Translations under genes and position numbers: made by a program
Shown: in pieces, positions 37,865 to 47,169 of the stretch
Position numbering within the stretch: position 1 is the first letter of the stretch
How the letters are laid out: the number at the start of each line of letters is the position of its first letter
Assembly: GCA_029262455.1 (NCBI GenBank)
Contig: JAJCZJ010000053.1
Location: 45,348-109,347 of the forward strand
Origin: Deltaproteobacteria bacterium
Lineage (GTDB): Bacteria; Desulfobacterota; Binatia; HRBIN30; CADEER01
Length of the DNA stretch: 64,000 nucleotides
Direction of reading: 5' to 3'
The notes under the pieces: generated by a model
The model's database searches: none
What the model saw: the letters and a program-made list of their open reading frames with translations, nothing else
Told to the model about the DNA's origin: nothing

Positions 37865-38724
37865 TACTCGCCGCCCGGCTCACTGGCACGACGTGACGAC
37901 TCTATCGCGCTAAACCTGCGGGCTACTGCGCCGACAGCTTCCTTGAACCCGGGATCCTCCTGCATCAACAGCGGATCACCGCCCGCGCGCGGCGGAACAA
38001 TATCGTCGAAGGTCGCCCCGATTCGGCCCGGAGCAGGTGTCATGATCCATACACGGTCTCCGAGATACACTGCCTCCGAGATCGAATGCGTCACCAGGAA
38101 CACGGTCGCCTGCACTTCGTGCCAAAGGTCGTGGATCAGGCGCTGCATGTCGTAACGAGTCGGCTCGTCCAGCGCCGAGAAGGGCTCATCCATCAACACG
38201 ATGCTGGGCTTGAGAACTAGCGTGCGAGCAATCGCCACGCGCTGCTGTTGTCCGCCCGACAACTGATGTGGGTACTTTCGCTCATGCCCCGCGAGGCCGA
38301 CCTTCTCAATCAGCTCCATACAACGGTGCTCGATTTCGGAGTCGGAAAAACCGAGTTGTTCACGGTTGATCTCGAGACCGAAGGCAACGTTTCTCAGGAC
38401 CGTCAAATGAGGAAATGAGCTATACTTCTGAAAGATCATGCCGCGATCGCGCCCAGGGCCGACCACCTTGGTGCCGTGAATTCGGACCTCTCCACGGGTC
38501 GGCGGATAGACGTCCGAGAACCCCTGAATCAGGTTTAGCACCGTTGACTTGCCACACCCCGACGGGCCGATGAGCGAAATAAACTCGCCTACACCCGGTC
38601 GATCGTCGATCGAGAAGTCGAGCTGCTCGATCGCCGTGAACGACTTTCGAGTACCCGCATTGAACGTCTTGCCCACGTCGACGAACTCGACGATCGGCGC
38701 CTTCGTTGTCACGCCCACGCTCAT
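37864..38724 (-). CDS. ABC transporter ATP-binding protein (SsuB/TauB/NrtD type)
   Basis: The 286-residue ATPase has Walker [10 protein letters not shown], signature [15 protein letters not shown], Walker [13 protein letters not shown] and H-loop VTHSISEA. The closest styles are importers for nitrate, sulfonate, taurine or bicarbonate. It overlaps the permease gene by four bases and the coiled-coil gene by one, so the subunits are probably made in fixed ratio. Confidence 0.87.
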   Translation of the reverse strand: MSVGVTTKAPIVEFVDVGKTFNAGTRKSFTAIEQLDFSIDDRPGVGEFISLIGPSGCGKSTVLNLIQGFSDVYPPTRGEVRIHGTKVVGPGRDRGMIFQKYSSFPHLTVLRNVAFGLEINREQLGFSDSEIEHRCMELIEKVGLAGHERKYPHQLSGGQQQRVAIARTLVLKPSIVLMDEPFSALDEPTRYDMQRLIHDLWHEVQATVFLVTHSISEAVYLGDRVWIMTPAPGRIGATFDDIVPPRAGGDPLLMQEDPGFKEAVGAVARRFSAIESSRRASEPGGE

Positions 38725-39584
38725 CGGTGCGCCTCGCGATAAGGAAACAGTCGTCTACCGACATACGCCCAGATTCGGTCCGTGACGAACGCAACGGCGA
38801 CGATCACCACCAGAACGAGGTAAATGTGCTCGCGTGGCCCGCGCCGCTGGGAGGTGATGATGATGCCGCCAAGCCCACGACCTATGTCGACCATCTCCGC
38901 CAAGATGATGTAACTCCAGCCGACGCCAAACCCCATCCTCAGCGACTGGTATATATCCGCCCAAGAAACCCCGAGAAGGACCTTGGTCACCGTTTGGAAC
39001 TTGCTGGCTCCCAATGTGTACGCAGTCTTCAGATACACATCATCCACCGCGTCAACTGCGGCTACGATGAGTGGCAGCAGATAAATCACGAACGCCATCG
39101 CCAAGAAGGCAACCTTCTGCGACTCGCCGGTGCCGAAGAGACTTAGCGTAAGCGGCACCAAGGCGGGGATAGGCAGGTACGCCGCGAACGTGGCGAGAGG
39201 GTTGAACGCCGCCTTGACCTTGCTGAACGAGCCCATCAACAAGCCAAGCGGGAACGCGATGGCGACGCCGACCACAAAGCCGCCGACCACGCGCATCAGC
39301 GAGACGAAGAGGTTTCGCGTCAGAGCGCGCTCGAACCACAGCGAGCGGAACGACCGAACCACTTCCGCGGGGCTGGGCAAAATCGTCGGCGAGATCAGGC
39401 GCGACTCAGGTATCGAGCCAGCCGTTACGGCCCACCATAGGCCAACGAGCAAGAAAATCGGGATGCTGCCCAGCGACCAGCGCAACCACGCCGGCACGGG
39501 CTCACGGATCTTCAGCCAACTCGTCGCCGTACCACTTCGTTCCGACGGCGATGCATTGGGGTTGTTCAACTCTCCCTCTGTCAC
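38721..39584 (-). CDS. ABC transporter permease (SsuC/TauC/NrtB type)
   Basis: A 287-residue inner-membrane protein with six likely helices and an EAA loop [20 protein letters not shown]. The N-terminal about 35 residues are polar. It overlaps the SBP-OmpA gene by four bases. The substrate is not shown by the sequence. Confidence 0.86.
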   Translation of the reverse strand: MTEGELNNPNASPSERSGTATSWLKIREPVPAWLRWSLGSIPIFLLVGLWWAVTAGSIPESRLISPTILPSPAEVVRSFRSLWFERALTRNLFVSLMRVVGGFVVGVAIAFPLGLLMGSFSKVKAAFNPLATFAAYLPIPALVPLTLSLFGTGESQKVAFLAMAFVIYLLPLIVAAVDAVDDVYLKTAYTLGASKFQTVTKVLLGVSWADIYQSLRMGFGVGWSYIILAEMVDIGRGLGGIIITSQRRGPREHIYLVLVVIVAVAFVTDRIWAYVGRRLFPYREAHR

Positions 39585-41299
39585 TGTGCCTCAGGCGCGT
39601 AGACCGAAACCTCCACTCGCCGATTCACCGCGTGATTGTCGGGCTGCAGTGGCTCGTTCCAGCCCTTGCCTTCGACCACGAACTTGTCCGGATCGAACTT
39701 GTACTTCTCTACCAATGCCTTGCGGACCGCGTCGGCGCGTTCGAACGAGAGCTTGCGCACGGCATCGAACTGGACCCCACGCCCCTTCATCGAGGCATCC
39801 GTATGGCCGATCACGGCGACGATCGCACGGTCGTATTGGCCAGCCAGGCGCCCGACCTTCTCGAGAGTCGCCGACACCGTCGGATCGTAGAGCGTATTCG
39901 CCAGAGGCCGATTCGTCGTCTTGTCATGTTCCGGTTCATAAATGTTGGCAGAGTTCGGATAAAAGTTGATGCGGATCGTTTGTGTCAGGATCGGCGCTTC
40001 CGCGTTGATCGTCGAATAACTCGTTGGCGCAAAGGTGGACCTGTACTCGTCCTTCTGTTTCGCAAAGGTTCCCTCCTTGTCCAACGCCTTGATGACCGAA
40101 AAATCGACCACCTCATCGAAGCGCACAGGAGTCCCGATCAAGCCCAGTTGGCGATACACGAAGGTAATGTTCTTCCAGGTCCGCTCGAAATTCGCCGGCG
40201 AATTCTGATTCAAGAAGAACTCTTTGTTCTCGGCGAAGTTCGTCGGGTGAGCGTCGGCCTCCATCGACTGCACTTCTTCGGCCGGCATCCCGTACCCCTC
40301 GGCCATCCACTGCATCGCCTCAGCTTTGAATGTGCCGTTCTTGAGTTGCTCCATGGCCGTGAATACTCCCGACACCAGACCTTTGATGATCTCGGGGTGA
40401 TCCTTGGCAAAATCCGCGCGCGCGGCCCACACATCGGCGATTAGCTTGTTCGCTTCGGCGGTCGTCGTGAGAATCTTGGTGCCCTTCACACGGTCAGGGA
40501 TGTTGTAGATGTCCGGGGCCCACGAAACCATGGCGTCGATCGACTCGTCGGCGACAAACGCAGCCGCCGCTTCGAACGCCGTGGCGGTGTACTTGTGCTT
40601 CACCTGATTGGGCTGAACACCCGAATTGATCAAGAGGTTGTTGATGAAGTACTGCGACGGGCTGTTCTGCGCGTACACGATCGTCTTGCCCTTGAGGTCG
40701 CGAGCGGTCCGCACTTTGCCGCGCACGACGATGCCGTCACCGCCATTCGACCAGTCGATCTGCTGGAAAATCCGCGGCGCCGTGCGCGAGTCCTTCATCA
40801 GCCCAGGGGCAAACAACGCCATCATGTCCAGCGTGCCCCAAAGAATGTGACTCTCGCCGGAGGCGAACGCATCACGCGCGACGACCGGATCGTCAATCAG
40901 CTTCAGGTTCACCTTGAAGCCGAACTTCCTGAAGAAGATGCTGTCTTCGTTCGGTGAGAATCCGTGATTCGCTGCGACAATCGGAAGCCATCCGATCCAA
41001 ACATTGATTGGGAACTGGACAACCTTTTCCTGTTCGTCCCATTTGTAGTTGCTGACACCCTTTACGGGCGGCAGCTTCTCGGCCGGCACGTACGAATACT
41101 CCGACACTGTCGTGATACTGTTGGTGTCGGGTGCCTCGACCGTGTCCAGGATCTTGCTCAGATCGATGTCGCCGATCTTGGCCCCTTCGGGCGCAATGAA
41201 ATCACGGAAGAAATACGCCGCGCCGACCAACAGCGCCGCAATGAACAAGAAGATTGCTATTTTGCCCAACCACGTGGGGCCGACTTTATCCTTCGCCAT
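39581..41299 (-). CDS. Membrane-anchored substrate-binding protein fused to OmpA peptidoglycan-binding domain
   Basis: The 572-residue product begins with one uncleaved-looking helix (about residues 11-30). A periplasmic-binding domain of the NrtA/NMT1/TauA class follows (about 70-395: INVWIGWLPIVAANHGF, KTIVYAQNSPSQYFINNLL). The C-terminal about 130 residues are an OmpA domain: VIGHTDASMKG, LSFERADAVRKAL and NRRVEV, with the Asp and Arg that grip diaminopimelate in peptidoglycan. So the binding protein is tied both to the inner membrane and to the cell wall. It is co-transcribed with ABC permease, ATPase and PspA genes. The ligand is unknown. Confidence 0.83.
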   Translation of the reverse strand: MAKDKVGPTWLGKIAIFLFIAALLVGAAYFFRDFIAPEGAKIGDIDLSKILDTVEAPDTNSITTVSEYSYVPAEKLPPVKGVSNYKWDEQEKVVQFPINVWIGWLPIVAANHGFSPNEDSIFFRKFGFKVNLKLIDDPVVARDAFASGESHILWGTLDMMALFAPGLMKDSRTAPRIFQQIDWSNGGDGIVVRGKVRTARDLKGKTIVYAQNSPSQYFINNLLINSGVQPNQVKHKYTATAFEAAAAFVADESIDAMVSWAPDIYNIPDRVKGTKILTTTAEANKLIADVWAARADFAKDHPEIIKGLVSGVFTAMEQLKNGTFKAEAMQWMAEGYGMPAEEVQSMEADAHPTNFAENKEFFLNQNSPANFERTWKNITFVYRQLGLIGTPVRFDEVVDFSVIKALDKEGTFAKQKDEYRSTFAPTSYSTINAEAPILTQTIRINFYPNSANIYEPEHDKTTNRPLANTLYDPTVSATLEKVGRLAGQYDRAIVAVIGHTDASMKGRGVQFDAVRKLSFERADAVRKALVEKYKFDPDKFVVEGKGWNEPLQPDNHAVNRRVEVSVYAPEAQ

Positions 41300-41362
41300 A
41301 GGTGATGATTCCCTCAGGGAGCATTGTTCTGGACGGAAAAACTACGAAAGCGGTGTTACAAC

Positions 41363-42115
41363 TCAGCCCTCCGAGACACCCGGGCCCATGTTCTTCACCG
41401 GAGCCTCGCCTTCGGCCGGCGCCGACTCCGATCGCGGCACGTCCAAGCCATAGGCGGCGGCGAACTCCGAAAGGGCCTGGTCGGCCAGCGCATCTTGCTC
41501 GGCTTCCTTCAGCTCGATGTCGCTGATGTCGACGGTCGTCGAGGCGACGCGAGCCCGCCCCGCAGCCTTGTCGCGCCGTTCGGCAAGGTAGCCTTCGACC
41601 CGATCCAGTGTATCCCCCGAGCCACCAATCGAGGAGATCATGCCGCTGGCCATCTCCTGCAACTCGGCCTGAGCCTCCAGCATCTCGGTTTCACTCATCA
41701 TTCGCTTGAGCGACGCGATCTTCTCCTTGGCTTCCTTAACCGACACGTCACGCGACTTCACGAGCTTGGTAAATGTCTCATCAGCCGCTTCGAGTTGTAC
41801 GCGATTCTCCTCCAGCTGCTCCTTTACCGTCTTGAGCTGGAGGGCATAACCCGCGGCGGAATCCCTGTTGCCAACCTTCAAGTTGGCTGCAGCCTTGGAT
41901 GCCAACTCGCGCTCCTGCACTTCGAGTTTCTTTACTTGGCGCATGAGCCGCTCGACAAAACCTCCCTGCGTGGCGAGATTGTCGTTGAAGCGCGCTATCT
42001 GTTTGCGCAGATTCTCCTTCTCCGCCTCGATCAGGGCTTTTGGGTTCGCATTTTCCAAGCCCGATACGAAGAGGCCGAGAAATCCTCGGAACAAGTTCCC
42101 AATACGCTTGAACAT
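41363..42115 (-). CDS. PspA/IM30 family membrane-stress protein
   Basis: A 250-residue, almost wholly helical protein that begins MFKRIGNLFRGFL, the amphipathic membrane-binding helix of PspA/Vipp1, and continues with long heptad-rich helices. PspA/IM30 proteins are bacterial ESCRT-III relatives that coat and repair the inner membrane. An acidic, Pro-rich tail follows residue 215. It is first in the six-gene operon, 63 bases before the SBP-OmpA gene. In enterobacteria PspA answers to PspF and sigma-54; neither is seen here. Confidence 0.87.
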   Translation of the reverse strand: MFKRIGNLFRGFLGLFVSGLENANPKALIEAEKENLRKQIARFNDNLATQGGFVERLMRQVKKLEVQERELASKAAANLKVGNRDSAAGYALQLKTVKEQLEENRVQLEAADETFTKLVKSRDVSVKEAKEKIASLKRMMSETEMLEAQAELQEMASGMISSIGGSGDTLDRVEGYLAERRDKAAGRARVASTTVDISDIELKEAEQDALADQALSEFAAAYGLDVPRSESAPAEGEAPVKNMGPGVSEG

Positions 42116-42184
42116 CTCGAACTCCTTCTTGCGCCGAAAAAACGCCGTCTAAGCAGTCAACGAACGGGGAAATTCGCTACAGCG

Positions 42185-42198
42185 TCCGCAGATGCGGA
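42185..42198. promoter_or_regulatory. 14-base inverted repeat at the pspA promoter
   Basis: TCCGCA-GA-TGCGGA lies directly beside the proposed -10 box of the operon, a position where a repressor would block transcription start. Confidence 0.3.
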
Positions 42199-42225
42199 GG
42201 ATACCACGGCCAATCTCAAGCGCAA
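42198..42225 (-). promoter_or_regulatory. possible sigma-70 type promoter of the PspA/ABC operon
   Basis: On the minus strand TTGCGC (42225-42220), a 16-base spacer and TATCCT (42203-42198) form a plausible -35/-10 pair about 83 bases before the pspA ATG. The match is partial, and no sigma-54 element was found in this region. Confidence 0.35.
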
Positions 42226-42330
42226 AAGGCAATTCACCACGGTAGCGTCCAACACCAGTGTCTACTGACGAGGCCTCGGAAGCGCCCCCCGAGCTTTCAT
42301 TTTTCACCAACTATGGTTTGTTGCGCCCGT

Positions 42331-43500
42331 ATGCGCACTGGCCTCGAACGCTTAATCGAAGAACCTCGCCGATGGCTCGACAGCTTGCGCGTGGGTCTGG
42401 TCGCCAACCCAACCACCGTCGACCGCCAGCTCAACCATGCCGTCGACCTGCTGCACGACCACCCCGAGATCGATCTGCGCATTCTTTTCGGGCCCGAACA
42501 CGGAATTCGCGGCGCTGCCCAGGCGATGGTCGAAGTTGGGAACACTGCCGACGCAAGCACCGGACTCCCGGAAGTGAGTCTGTACGGCCCGACCTTCGAG
42601 TCGCTGTCGCCGACACCCGAAGACTTGAGGGCGATCGACGTTCTCATCTTCGACATTCAGGACGTCGGTGCCCGTTACTACACGTATGCAGCGACGATGG
42701 CTCTTTGCATGAAGGTGGCTTCGGATTGCGACGTCAAGGTCGTTGTTCTCGACCGACCGAATCCCATCGGCGGCGTCCAGATCGAGGGCGGGACACTACT
42801 CCCCGGCCTCGAAAACTTTTGCGCTCTCTATCCGGTCCCGCAACGCCATGCGATGACGGTCGGCGAGCTGGCCCGTCTCTACAACGACGCCTTCGGGATC
42901 GCCTGCGATCTCGACGTCGTCAAGTGCGAGGGGTGGGCCCGATCCGACTACTACGACGCAACTGGCCTGCCATGGGTGATGCCATCCCCCAACATGCCGA
43001 CGCTCGAAACGGCGATCGTATACCCCGGGATGTGTCTGCTCGAAGGCACCAACCTGTCCGAGGGGCGCGGCACGACACGCCCGTTCGAGCTCTTCGGTGC
43101 GCCGTTCGTCGAGCCACAGCGGTTGCGAGAAGAGTTGCAATCGTACGCCCTTCCCGGCGTGAATTTTCGGCCGTGTACGATCGAGCCAACTTTCGAGAAG
43201 CATGCCGGCCGACGGTGCGGCGCGCTACAGCTTCACGTCGAAGATCGCCTGACTTTCGACTCCTATCGGACAGGACTCGCAATCTTGGTCGCCGCACGCA
43301 AACTGTATTCGCGCGACTTCGCGTGGCGGACCGAGATGTACGAGTATCGCGACGACGTACCTGCCATCGATCTGCTTACCGGCGATCCCGCAGTACGAGA
43401 AGCGATCGACAGCGGTTGCGACATCGCCGCGGTGACCGACATCGCGTGCAAGACCCCGAGCACGTTCAATTCCGGCCGCCCCGCAGCCTTACTTTACTAA
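42331..43500 (+). CDS. Exo-beta-N-acetylmuramidase NamZ-like (DUF1343)
   Basis: The 389-residue protein has the DUF1343 marks RVGLVANPTTVDRQL, FGPEHGIRGAAQAM, DIQDVGARYYTYAATM and VLDRPNPIGG, with YPGMCLLEGTNLSEGRGTTRPFE. Family members such as NamZ release MurNAc from peptidoglycan ends. No signal peptide is seen, so a role in cytoplasmic or exported muropeptide recycling is open. I chose the ATG at 42331 because MRTGLERL is the usual family start; an ATG at 42313 is possible. It is divergent from pspA. Confidence 0.87.
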   Translation: MRTGLERLIEEPRRWLDSLRVGLVANPTTVDRQLNHAVDLLHDHPEIDLRILFGPEHGIRGAAQAMVEVGNTADASTGLPEVSLYGPTFESLSPTPEDLRAIDVLIFDIQDVGARYYTYAATMALCMKVASDCDVKVVVLDRPNPIGGVQIEGGTLLPGLENFCALYPVPQRHAMTVGELARLYNDAFGIACDLDVVKCEGWARSDYYDATGLPWVMPSPNMPTLETAIVYPGMCLLEGTNLSEGRGTTRPFELFGAPFVEPQRLREELQSYALPGVNFRPCTIEPTFEKHAGRRCGALQLHVEDRLTFDSYRTGLAILVAARKLYSRDFAWRTEMYEYRDDVPAIDLLTGDPAVREAIDSGCDIAAVTDIACKTPSTFNSGRPAALLY

Positions 43501-43609
43501 ACAGCCTATTGAACGCCGACCGAAATCACATGCAGCACAGATTTCTCTTGATTATTGCTTAACCCATCTGTTAATAGTTGTCGCCACATGAAATCAAAAG
43601 GAGCTCAGA

Positions 43610-44023
43610 ATGGCGACAATGGCCCCGCACAGCTAGCCACAAGTTTCTTCGTCGATCTTCTACGATAATCCCGGAGGAGCGCTCGATTGGCTCGAACGTG
43701 CATTCGGTTTCAAGGTCCGCGTGCGCATCGAGGGCCCCGACGGCGCCGTCGTTCATTCCGAGATCGAGGTCGGAAGCGGATTGATCATGATCGGCGGTAC
43801 TGCCGGAGACGAACACCGGAGAAGTCCGCAGTCCATCGGCGGTGCGATCACGCAAGGGTTGCACGTATTCGTCGAAGAAATCGATGGCCACTATGAGACA
43901 GCGCGCGCCGCAGGTGCCGTGATTGTGGCCGAGCCAACCGATCAAGACTACGGCGACCGAACCTATCAGGCAATCGACCCAGAGGGCCACCATTGGTGGT
44001 TCGGACAACGCATCAGCGAATAA
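43610..44023 (+). pseudogene. VOC (glyoxalase/bleomycin resistance) protein gene with in-frame amber codon
   Basis: AAAGGAGC lies seven bases before the ATG at 43610. The frame reads eight codons, then TAG at 43634-43636, then an unbroken 128-codon VOC domain (SSIFYDNPGGALDWLERAFGF ... DYGDRTYQAIDPEGH). The next GTG at 43721 would lose the first beta-alpha-beta unit. So the gene is disrupted by one stop codon, or is read through, or the base is an error. The next gene, 10 bases on, is a close relative and is intact. Confidence 0.7.
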
Positions 44024-44033
44024 GGAGATCAGC

Positions 44034-44468
44034 ATGCCACTCCCTACCGGCAAGCAGAGAATCATTCCCTACCTGACCTACAAAAACCCGTCCGCGGCCA
44101 TTGAGTTTCTCGGAAAGGCATTCGGTTTTTCCGAAACGATGAGACTCGCGATGCCCGACGGCAGAATCGGCCACGCAGAGATTGAACTCGGCAACAACAC
44201 TCTCATGCTGGCCTCCGCCTTCGAGGAAATGGGGCTGACCAGCCCGCAAGATCTGCCAAGCGTTCACTGCCAGGTCGTCTGCTACGTTGACGACGTCGAT
44301 GCACACCACGATCGAGCTCTCGCCGCTGGAGCAACCATCGCACAACCGCCTACCGACCAGTTCTACGGTGATCGCAACTATCGAGCAATTGATCCGGAAG
44401 GACATCGTTGGACGTTCGCAACGCACGTCCGCGATGTCGCCGTTGAAGACATGAGCATACCCGAGTGA
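44034..44468 (+). CDS. VOC family protein (PhnB/glyoxalase-like)
   Basis: A 144-residue VOC-fold protein with two beta-alpha-beta units: IIPYLTYKNPSAAIEFLGKAFGF, LMLASAFEE and FYGDRNYRAIDPEGHRW. AAGGAGAT before the ATG at 44034 decides the start. The family includes glyoxalases, dioxygenases and resistance proteins; the substrate is unknown. It overlaps the ArsR gene by four bases, so the cluster VOC-VOC-ArsR-SRPBCC-MFS is probably one operon. Confidence 0.85.
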   Translation: MPLPTGKQRIIPYLTYKNPSAAIEFLGKAFGFSETMRLAMPDGRIGHAEIELGNNTLMLASAFEEMGLTSPQDLPSVHCQVVCYVDDVDAHHDRALAAGATIAQPPTDQFYGDRNYRAIDPEGHRWTFATHVRDVAVEDMSIPE

Positions 44469-44839
44469 GCCCTTCCACGTCCCCGCCGCCGGACCTCGAT
44501 CGGACTTTAGCAGCCCTCGCCGATCCGACCCGTCGCGCTGTGATCGACCTTCTCAGCAAGAAACCTCGCCGCGCTGGAGAGCTCGCCTCGGCGTTCGACG
44601 TGAGCTTTCCGGCAATCAGCCGCCACCTGCGAGTGCTCCGCAAGCAGGGCCTCGTCGAAGAGGACAGGGTCGAGGAGGATGCGAGGGTGCGAATCTACAA
44701 GCTGCGGCGCGAACCCTTCAACGATCTCCAATCCTGGCTTGCGGACGTCGACCGTTTTTGGACGTCGCAGCTGGCATCGTTCAAAGCGTTCGCTGAAGAG
44801 AAGAGCAGGCCGAGCGCGAGCGCCCGAAAACGAAAGTAG
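44465..44839 (+). CDS. ArsR-family winged-helix regulator
   Basis: The 124-residue product has the ArsR helix-turn-helix (ALADPTRRAVIDLL, then AISRHLRVLRKQGLV) and no metal-binding Cys pair in the recognition helix, as in the subfamily paired with SRPBCC/AHSA1 genes. GTG start overlapping the upstream stop. It probably controls its own operon. Confidence 0.86.
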   Translation: MSPSTSPPPDLDRTLAALADPTRRAVIDLLSKKPRRAGELASAFDVSFPAISRHLRVLRKQGLVEEDRVEEDARVRIYKLRREPFNDLQSWLADVDRFWTSQLASFKAFAEEKSRPSASARKRK

Positions 44840-44847
44840 GACTCCAA

Positions 44848-45360
44848 GTGACGTACTCCGACGACTCGGTCACGGTTTCAACCACTGTGGCCACCGATCC
44901 GATAACGGCGTTCGAGATCTTCACCGCAGATGTAGACTCCTGGTGGCGCAGCGGCCCTCGTTTCCGGCCAGGCGGAAAACGAAAGGGCACCATGCGCTTC
45001 GAGCCCGGGAGCCCAGGCCGTTTGATCGAAGTCTATGACGAGCATGCCGGGGATGTTTTCGAGATCGGGCGTATCTCCGCATGGGAACCAGGCCAACAAC
45101 TCGCGTTTCAGTGGCGCCAACCCAACTTCGACGAAGGCCAAGAGACGCTTGTCGAAGTGAGATTCGAAGAAGCCGAAGACGGCACAAAGATCACGTTGAC
45201 GCACAGTGGCTGGGCCGGCATTCCGTACGAACACCCAGCCCGGCACGGACTGCGTGACCAGGCCTTCGTCAGCATGATCGGCTTATTCTGGGCCGATCTA
45301 CTGGTATCCGCACGCAGGCTGGCAAATGGCGACGGTTCGCCGGATAGTCCGATCCGCTGA
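44848..45360 (+). CDS. SRPBCC/AHSA1 family protein
   Basis: A 170-residue START-like protein with ITAFEIFTADVDSWW at the N-terminus and DGTKITLTHSGW in the ligand-pocket strand. This family is commonly co-operonic with ArsR regulators. The GTG start at 44848 follows the ArsR stop by eight bases; the stop overlaps the next ATG (TGATG). Ligand unknown. Confidence 0.84.
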   Translation: MTYSDDSVTVSTTVATDPITAFEIFTADVDSWWRSGPRFRPGGKRKGTMRFEPGSPGRLIEVYDEHAGDVFEIGRISAWEPGQQLAFQWRQPNFDEGQETLVEVRFEEAEDGTKITLTHSGWAGIPYEHPARHGLRDQAFVSMIGLFWADLLVSARRLANGDGSPDSPIR

Positions 45361-46598
45361 TGACGACCGAGCCGACGTCCAAACAAGAAGAGTCCCGCAA
45401 TCCGTTCCAGTCACGCCGCTTTACCCAATGGTGGATCGCATCTCTCGTCGCCGGTAGCGGCGTTGGCATCCAGGCAGTTTCCGTACCTCTCTATGTTCGA
45501 GATCGGGTTGCGCTCGACGAGCGCGCAGCAGCGATTTCCGCGGCCCTTCTCATCCCAACGCTTCCCGGCATTTTCTTGGTCTTGTTCGGCGGCTCTCTCG
45601 CCGACCGCATCGAACAGCGTCGAATCCTAATGGTAACGTACTCAATCGGAGCCGTGGTATCGACCGCTTACATTGCATTGTGCTTCTTCGACGCGCGCTC
45701 AGTTTGGCCAGTGTTTCTCCTCGCAGCGATCGTGGGATCAGCAGGCGCCTTCACAAACCCCGCTCGGCAGAGCATGTTGCCGCAATTGGTCACCCGATCC
45801 CAGCTACAGAACGCCGTCATCCTCGGCACGATGGCGTTCATGGCGAGTCTGCAGTTCCTGGGACCGACCTTGGGCGGACTCATCGCTGACTGGTCCGGCC
45901 TCACAGCCGCATTCACCACCGAGATGATACTCCTCGCGCTAGCAGCAATTCTGTTTTCACGGGTTCGAACCGAGGTCCAGCCGCAAACCGGCGCCAGCCT
46001 TTGGACTGACCTGCGCGAAGGAGTCCGCTACGTTGCGAGCGAGCCCGCACTCACCGGCCTACTCCTTCTGGGAGCCGTACCGGGGATCTTCTTCATCGGC
46101 CCCTTCTCGGTGACCGTACCCATCCTCGTCCCAGATGTTTTCAACGCCAGCGACAAGTGGGTTGGGCTCTTGTGGGGATGCTTCGGTGCTGGCGTCTTCA
46201 TCGGATCGGTGGTGCTCACCTTCTTCCCACTACCTCGGCGTGGACTCGCGGTCTGCAGCACCGGCTTGCTAGGCGGATTGATCCTACTCGCGTACAGTCA
46301 GTCCACGCAGCTGCAGTACTCCGTAGTGATCTTGGTGATCTGGGGAATGTCCGCATCCGTGTTTATGAACTACGTCGTTGCGCTTCTGCAGGAGCACGCA
46401 GAGCCACGCATGATCGGACGCGTCATGAGCATGTACTCGCTGACGTTCTTCGCCTCGATGCCGATCGGCTACACCCAGGCCGGAGTCATCACCACCAACT
46501 ACGGCCCGCAAACGACCCTCTTCACGTCGGGCGTCTGCGCCGCGCTGGTCGGCCTAGCTGTACTGCTTTTCCTAAAGCCCGTAAGAGAGCTGCCGTAG
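45360..46598 (+). CDS. MFS transporter (DHA3/EntS-like)
   Basis: This 412-residue protein has about twelve hydrophobic helices. The MFS motif region LFGGSLADRIEQRR lies between helices 2 and 3 and NPARQSMLPQLV after helix 4, typical of the MFS_3/DHA3 efflux group. Translational coupling to the SRPBCC gene (one-base overlap) suggests export of the compound sensed or bound by the operon. Confidence 0.87.
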   Translation: MTTEPTSKQEESRNPFQSRRFTQWWIASLVAGSGVGIQAVSVPLYVRDRVALDERAAAISAALLIPTLPGIFLVLFGGSLADRIEQRRILMVTYSIGAVVSTAYIALCFFDARSVWPVFLLAAIVGSAGAFTNPARQSMLPQLVTRSQLQNAVILGTMAFMASLQFLGPTLGGLIADWSGLTAAFTTEMILLALAAILFSRVRTEVQPQTGASLWTDLREGVRYVASEPALTGLLLLGAVPGIFFIGPFSVTVPILVPDVFNASDKWVGLLWGCFGAGVFIGSVVLTFFPLPRRGLAVCSTGLLGGLILLAYSQSTQLQYSVVILVIWGMSASVFMNYVVALLQEHAEPRMIGRVMSMYSLTFFASMPIGYTQAGVITTNYGPQTTLFTSGVCAALVGLAVLLFLKPVRELP

Positions 46599-46774
46599 CA
46601 GTCGGCCATCAAGGAACGGTTGGCTAGAGCCCACCCTGCGCTGCGCTCCACTGCCAAATCTCCGTCGTAGAGTTGGCTCTGGCCTACCAATAAATCCACG
46701 CGAAGCGTCCGCCGGCATCCTCCGGAAGAATCTCGAATCGCCCCCACTGCATCACAACGAGTGACAACACCGCC

Positions 46775-46798
46775 GCCGCACTGCTACCACTGCGGCGA
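46775..46798. other. GC-rich hairpin upstream of the DUF2834 gene
   Basis: CGCCGCA (46775-46781) and TGCGGCG (46792-46798) pair perfectly with a 10-base loop, 32 bases before the next ATG. It could terminate or modulate transcription; there is no T run. The rest of 46599-46830 shows nothing else. Confidence 0.3.
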
Positions 46799-46830
46799 CC
46801 GACCACTGATGCGAAAAGGAGCCCCCCTCA

Positions 46831-47169
46831 ATGGATCTAACGCCCAGGCAGATAGCCTACGCCGTACTCGCCGTCGTTGGGTTCGCAGCGACCTGGTACT
46901 TCAACCTGAAGTTTATCGAGGAATCTGGGGGCGTGTTCAGCGTTAGCGAGTTCGTCGCAGCGTCATACGCGAACAGCGCCTCGAGCTCGATCGCGAACGA
47001 CATCGGCGTCGCTTGCCTCGCGTTCCTGGTCTGGTCCTTCGCCGAAGCCCGGCGCTTGGGGATGCGCTACTGGTGGACTTACCCGGTGCTCACATTCGCG
47101 GTCGCCTTCGCGGTCGCGTACCCGCTGTTTCTTTTCGTACGCGAGCGCAAGATGGCGGAGATACATTAA
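46831..47169 (+). CDS. DUF2834 small membrane protein
   Basis: The 112-residue product has three hydrophobic helices, with YAVLAVVGFAATWYFN at the start and WWTYPVLTFAVAFAVAYPLFL near the end, the layout of DUF2834. AAGGAG lies about eight bases before the ATG. Function unknown; it stands alone. Confidence 0.75.
   Translation: MDLTPRQIAYAVLAVVGFAATWYFNLKFIEESGGVFSVSEFVAASYANSASSSIANDIGVACLAFLVWSFAEARRLGMRYWWTYPVLTFAVAFAVAYPLFLFVRERKMAEIH

Noticed and set aside
41300..41362. TCCCT-C-AGGGA palindrome between pspA and the SBP-OmpA gene
   Set aside because: It overlaps the ribosome-binding region of the downstream gene and is too short and tight to be a hairpin; probably chance.
42116..42330. 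Sigma-54 promoter expected for pspA
   Set aside because: No GG-N10-GC element of acceptable quality was found on the minus strand here; only a sigma-70-like pair.
42258..43562. 434-residue plus-strand frame over the NamZ-like gene
   Set aside because: Extremely Arg-rich shadow in another frame; the DUF1343 frame carries all conserved motifs.
43535..43605. TTGATT-N17-TTAATA as promoter of the VOC operon
   Set aside because: The -10 box matches the consensus at too few positions.
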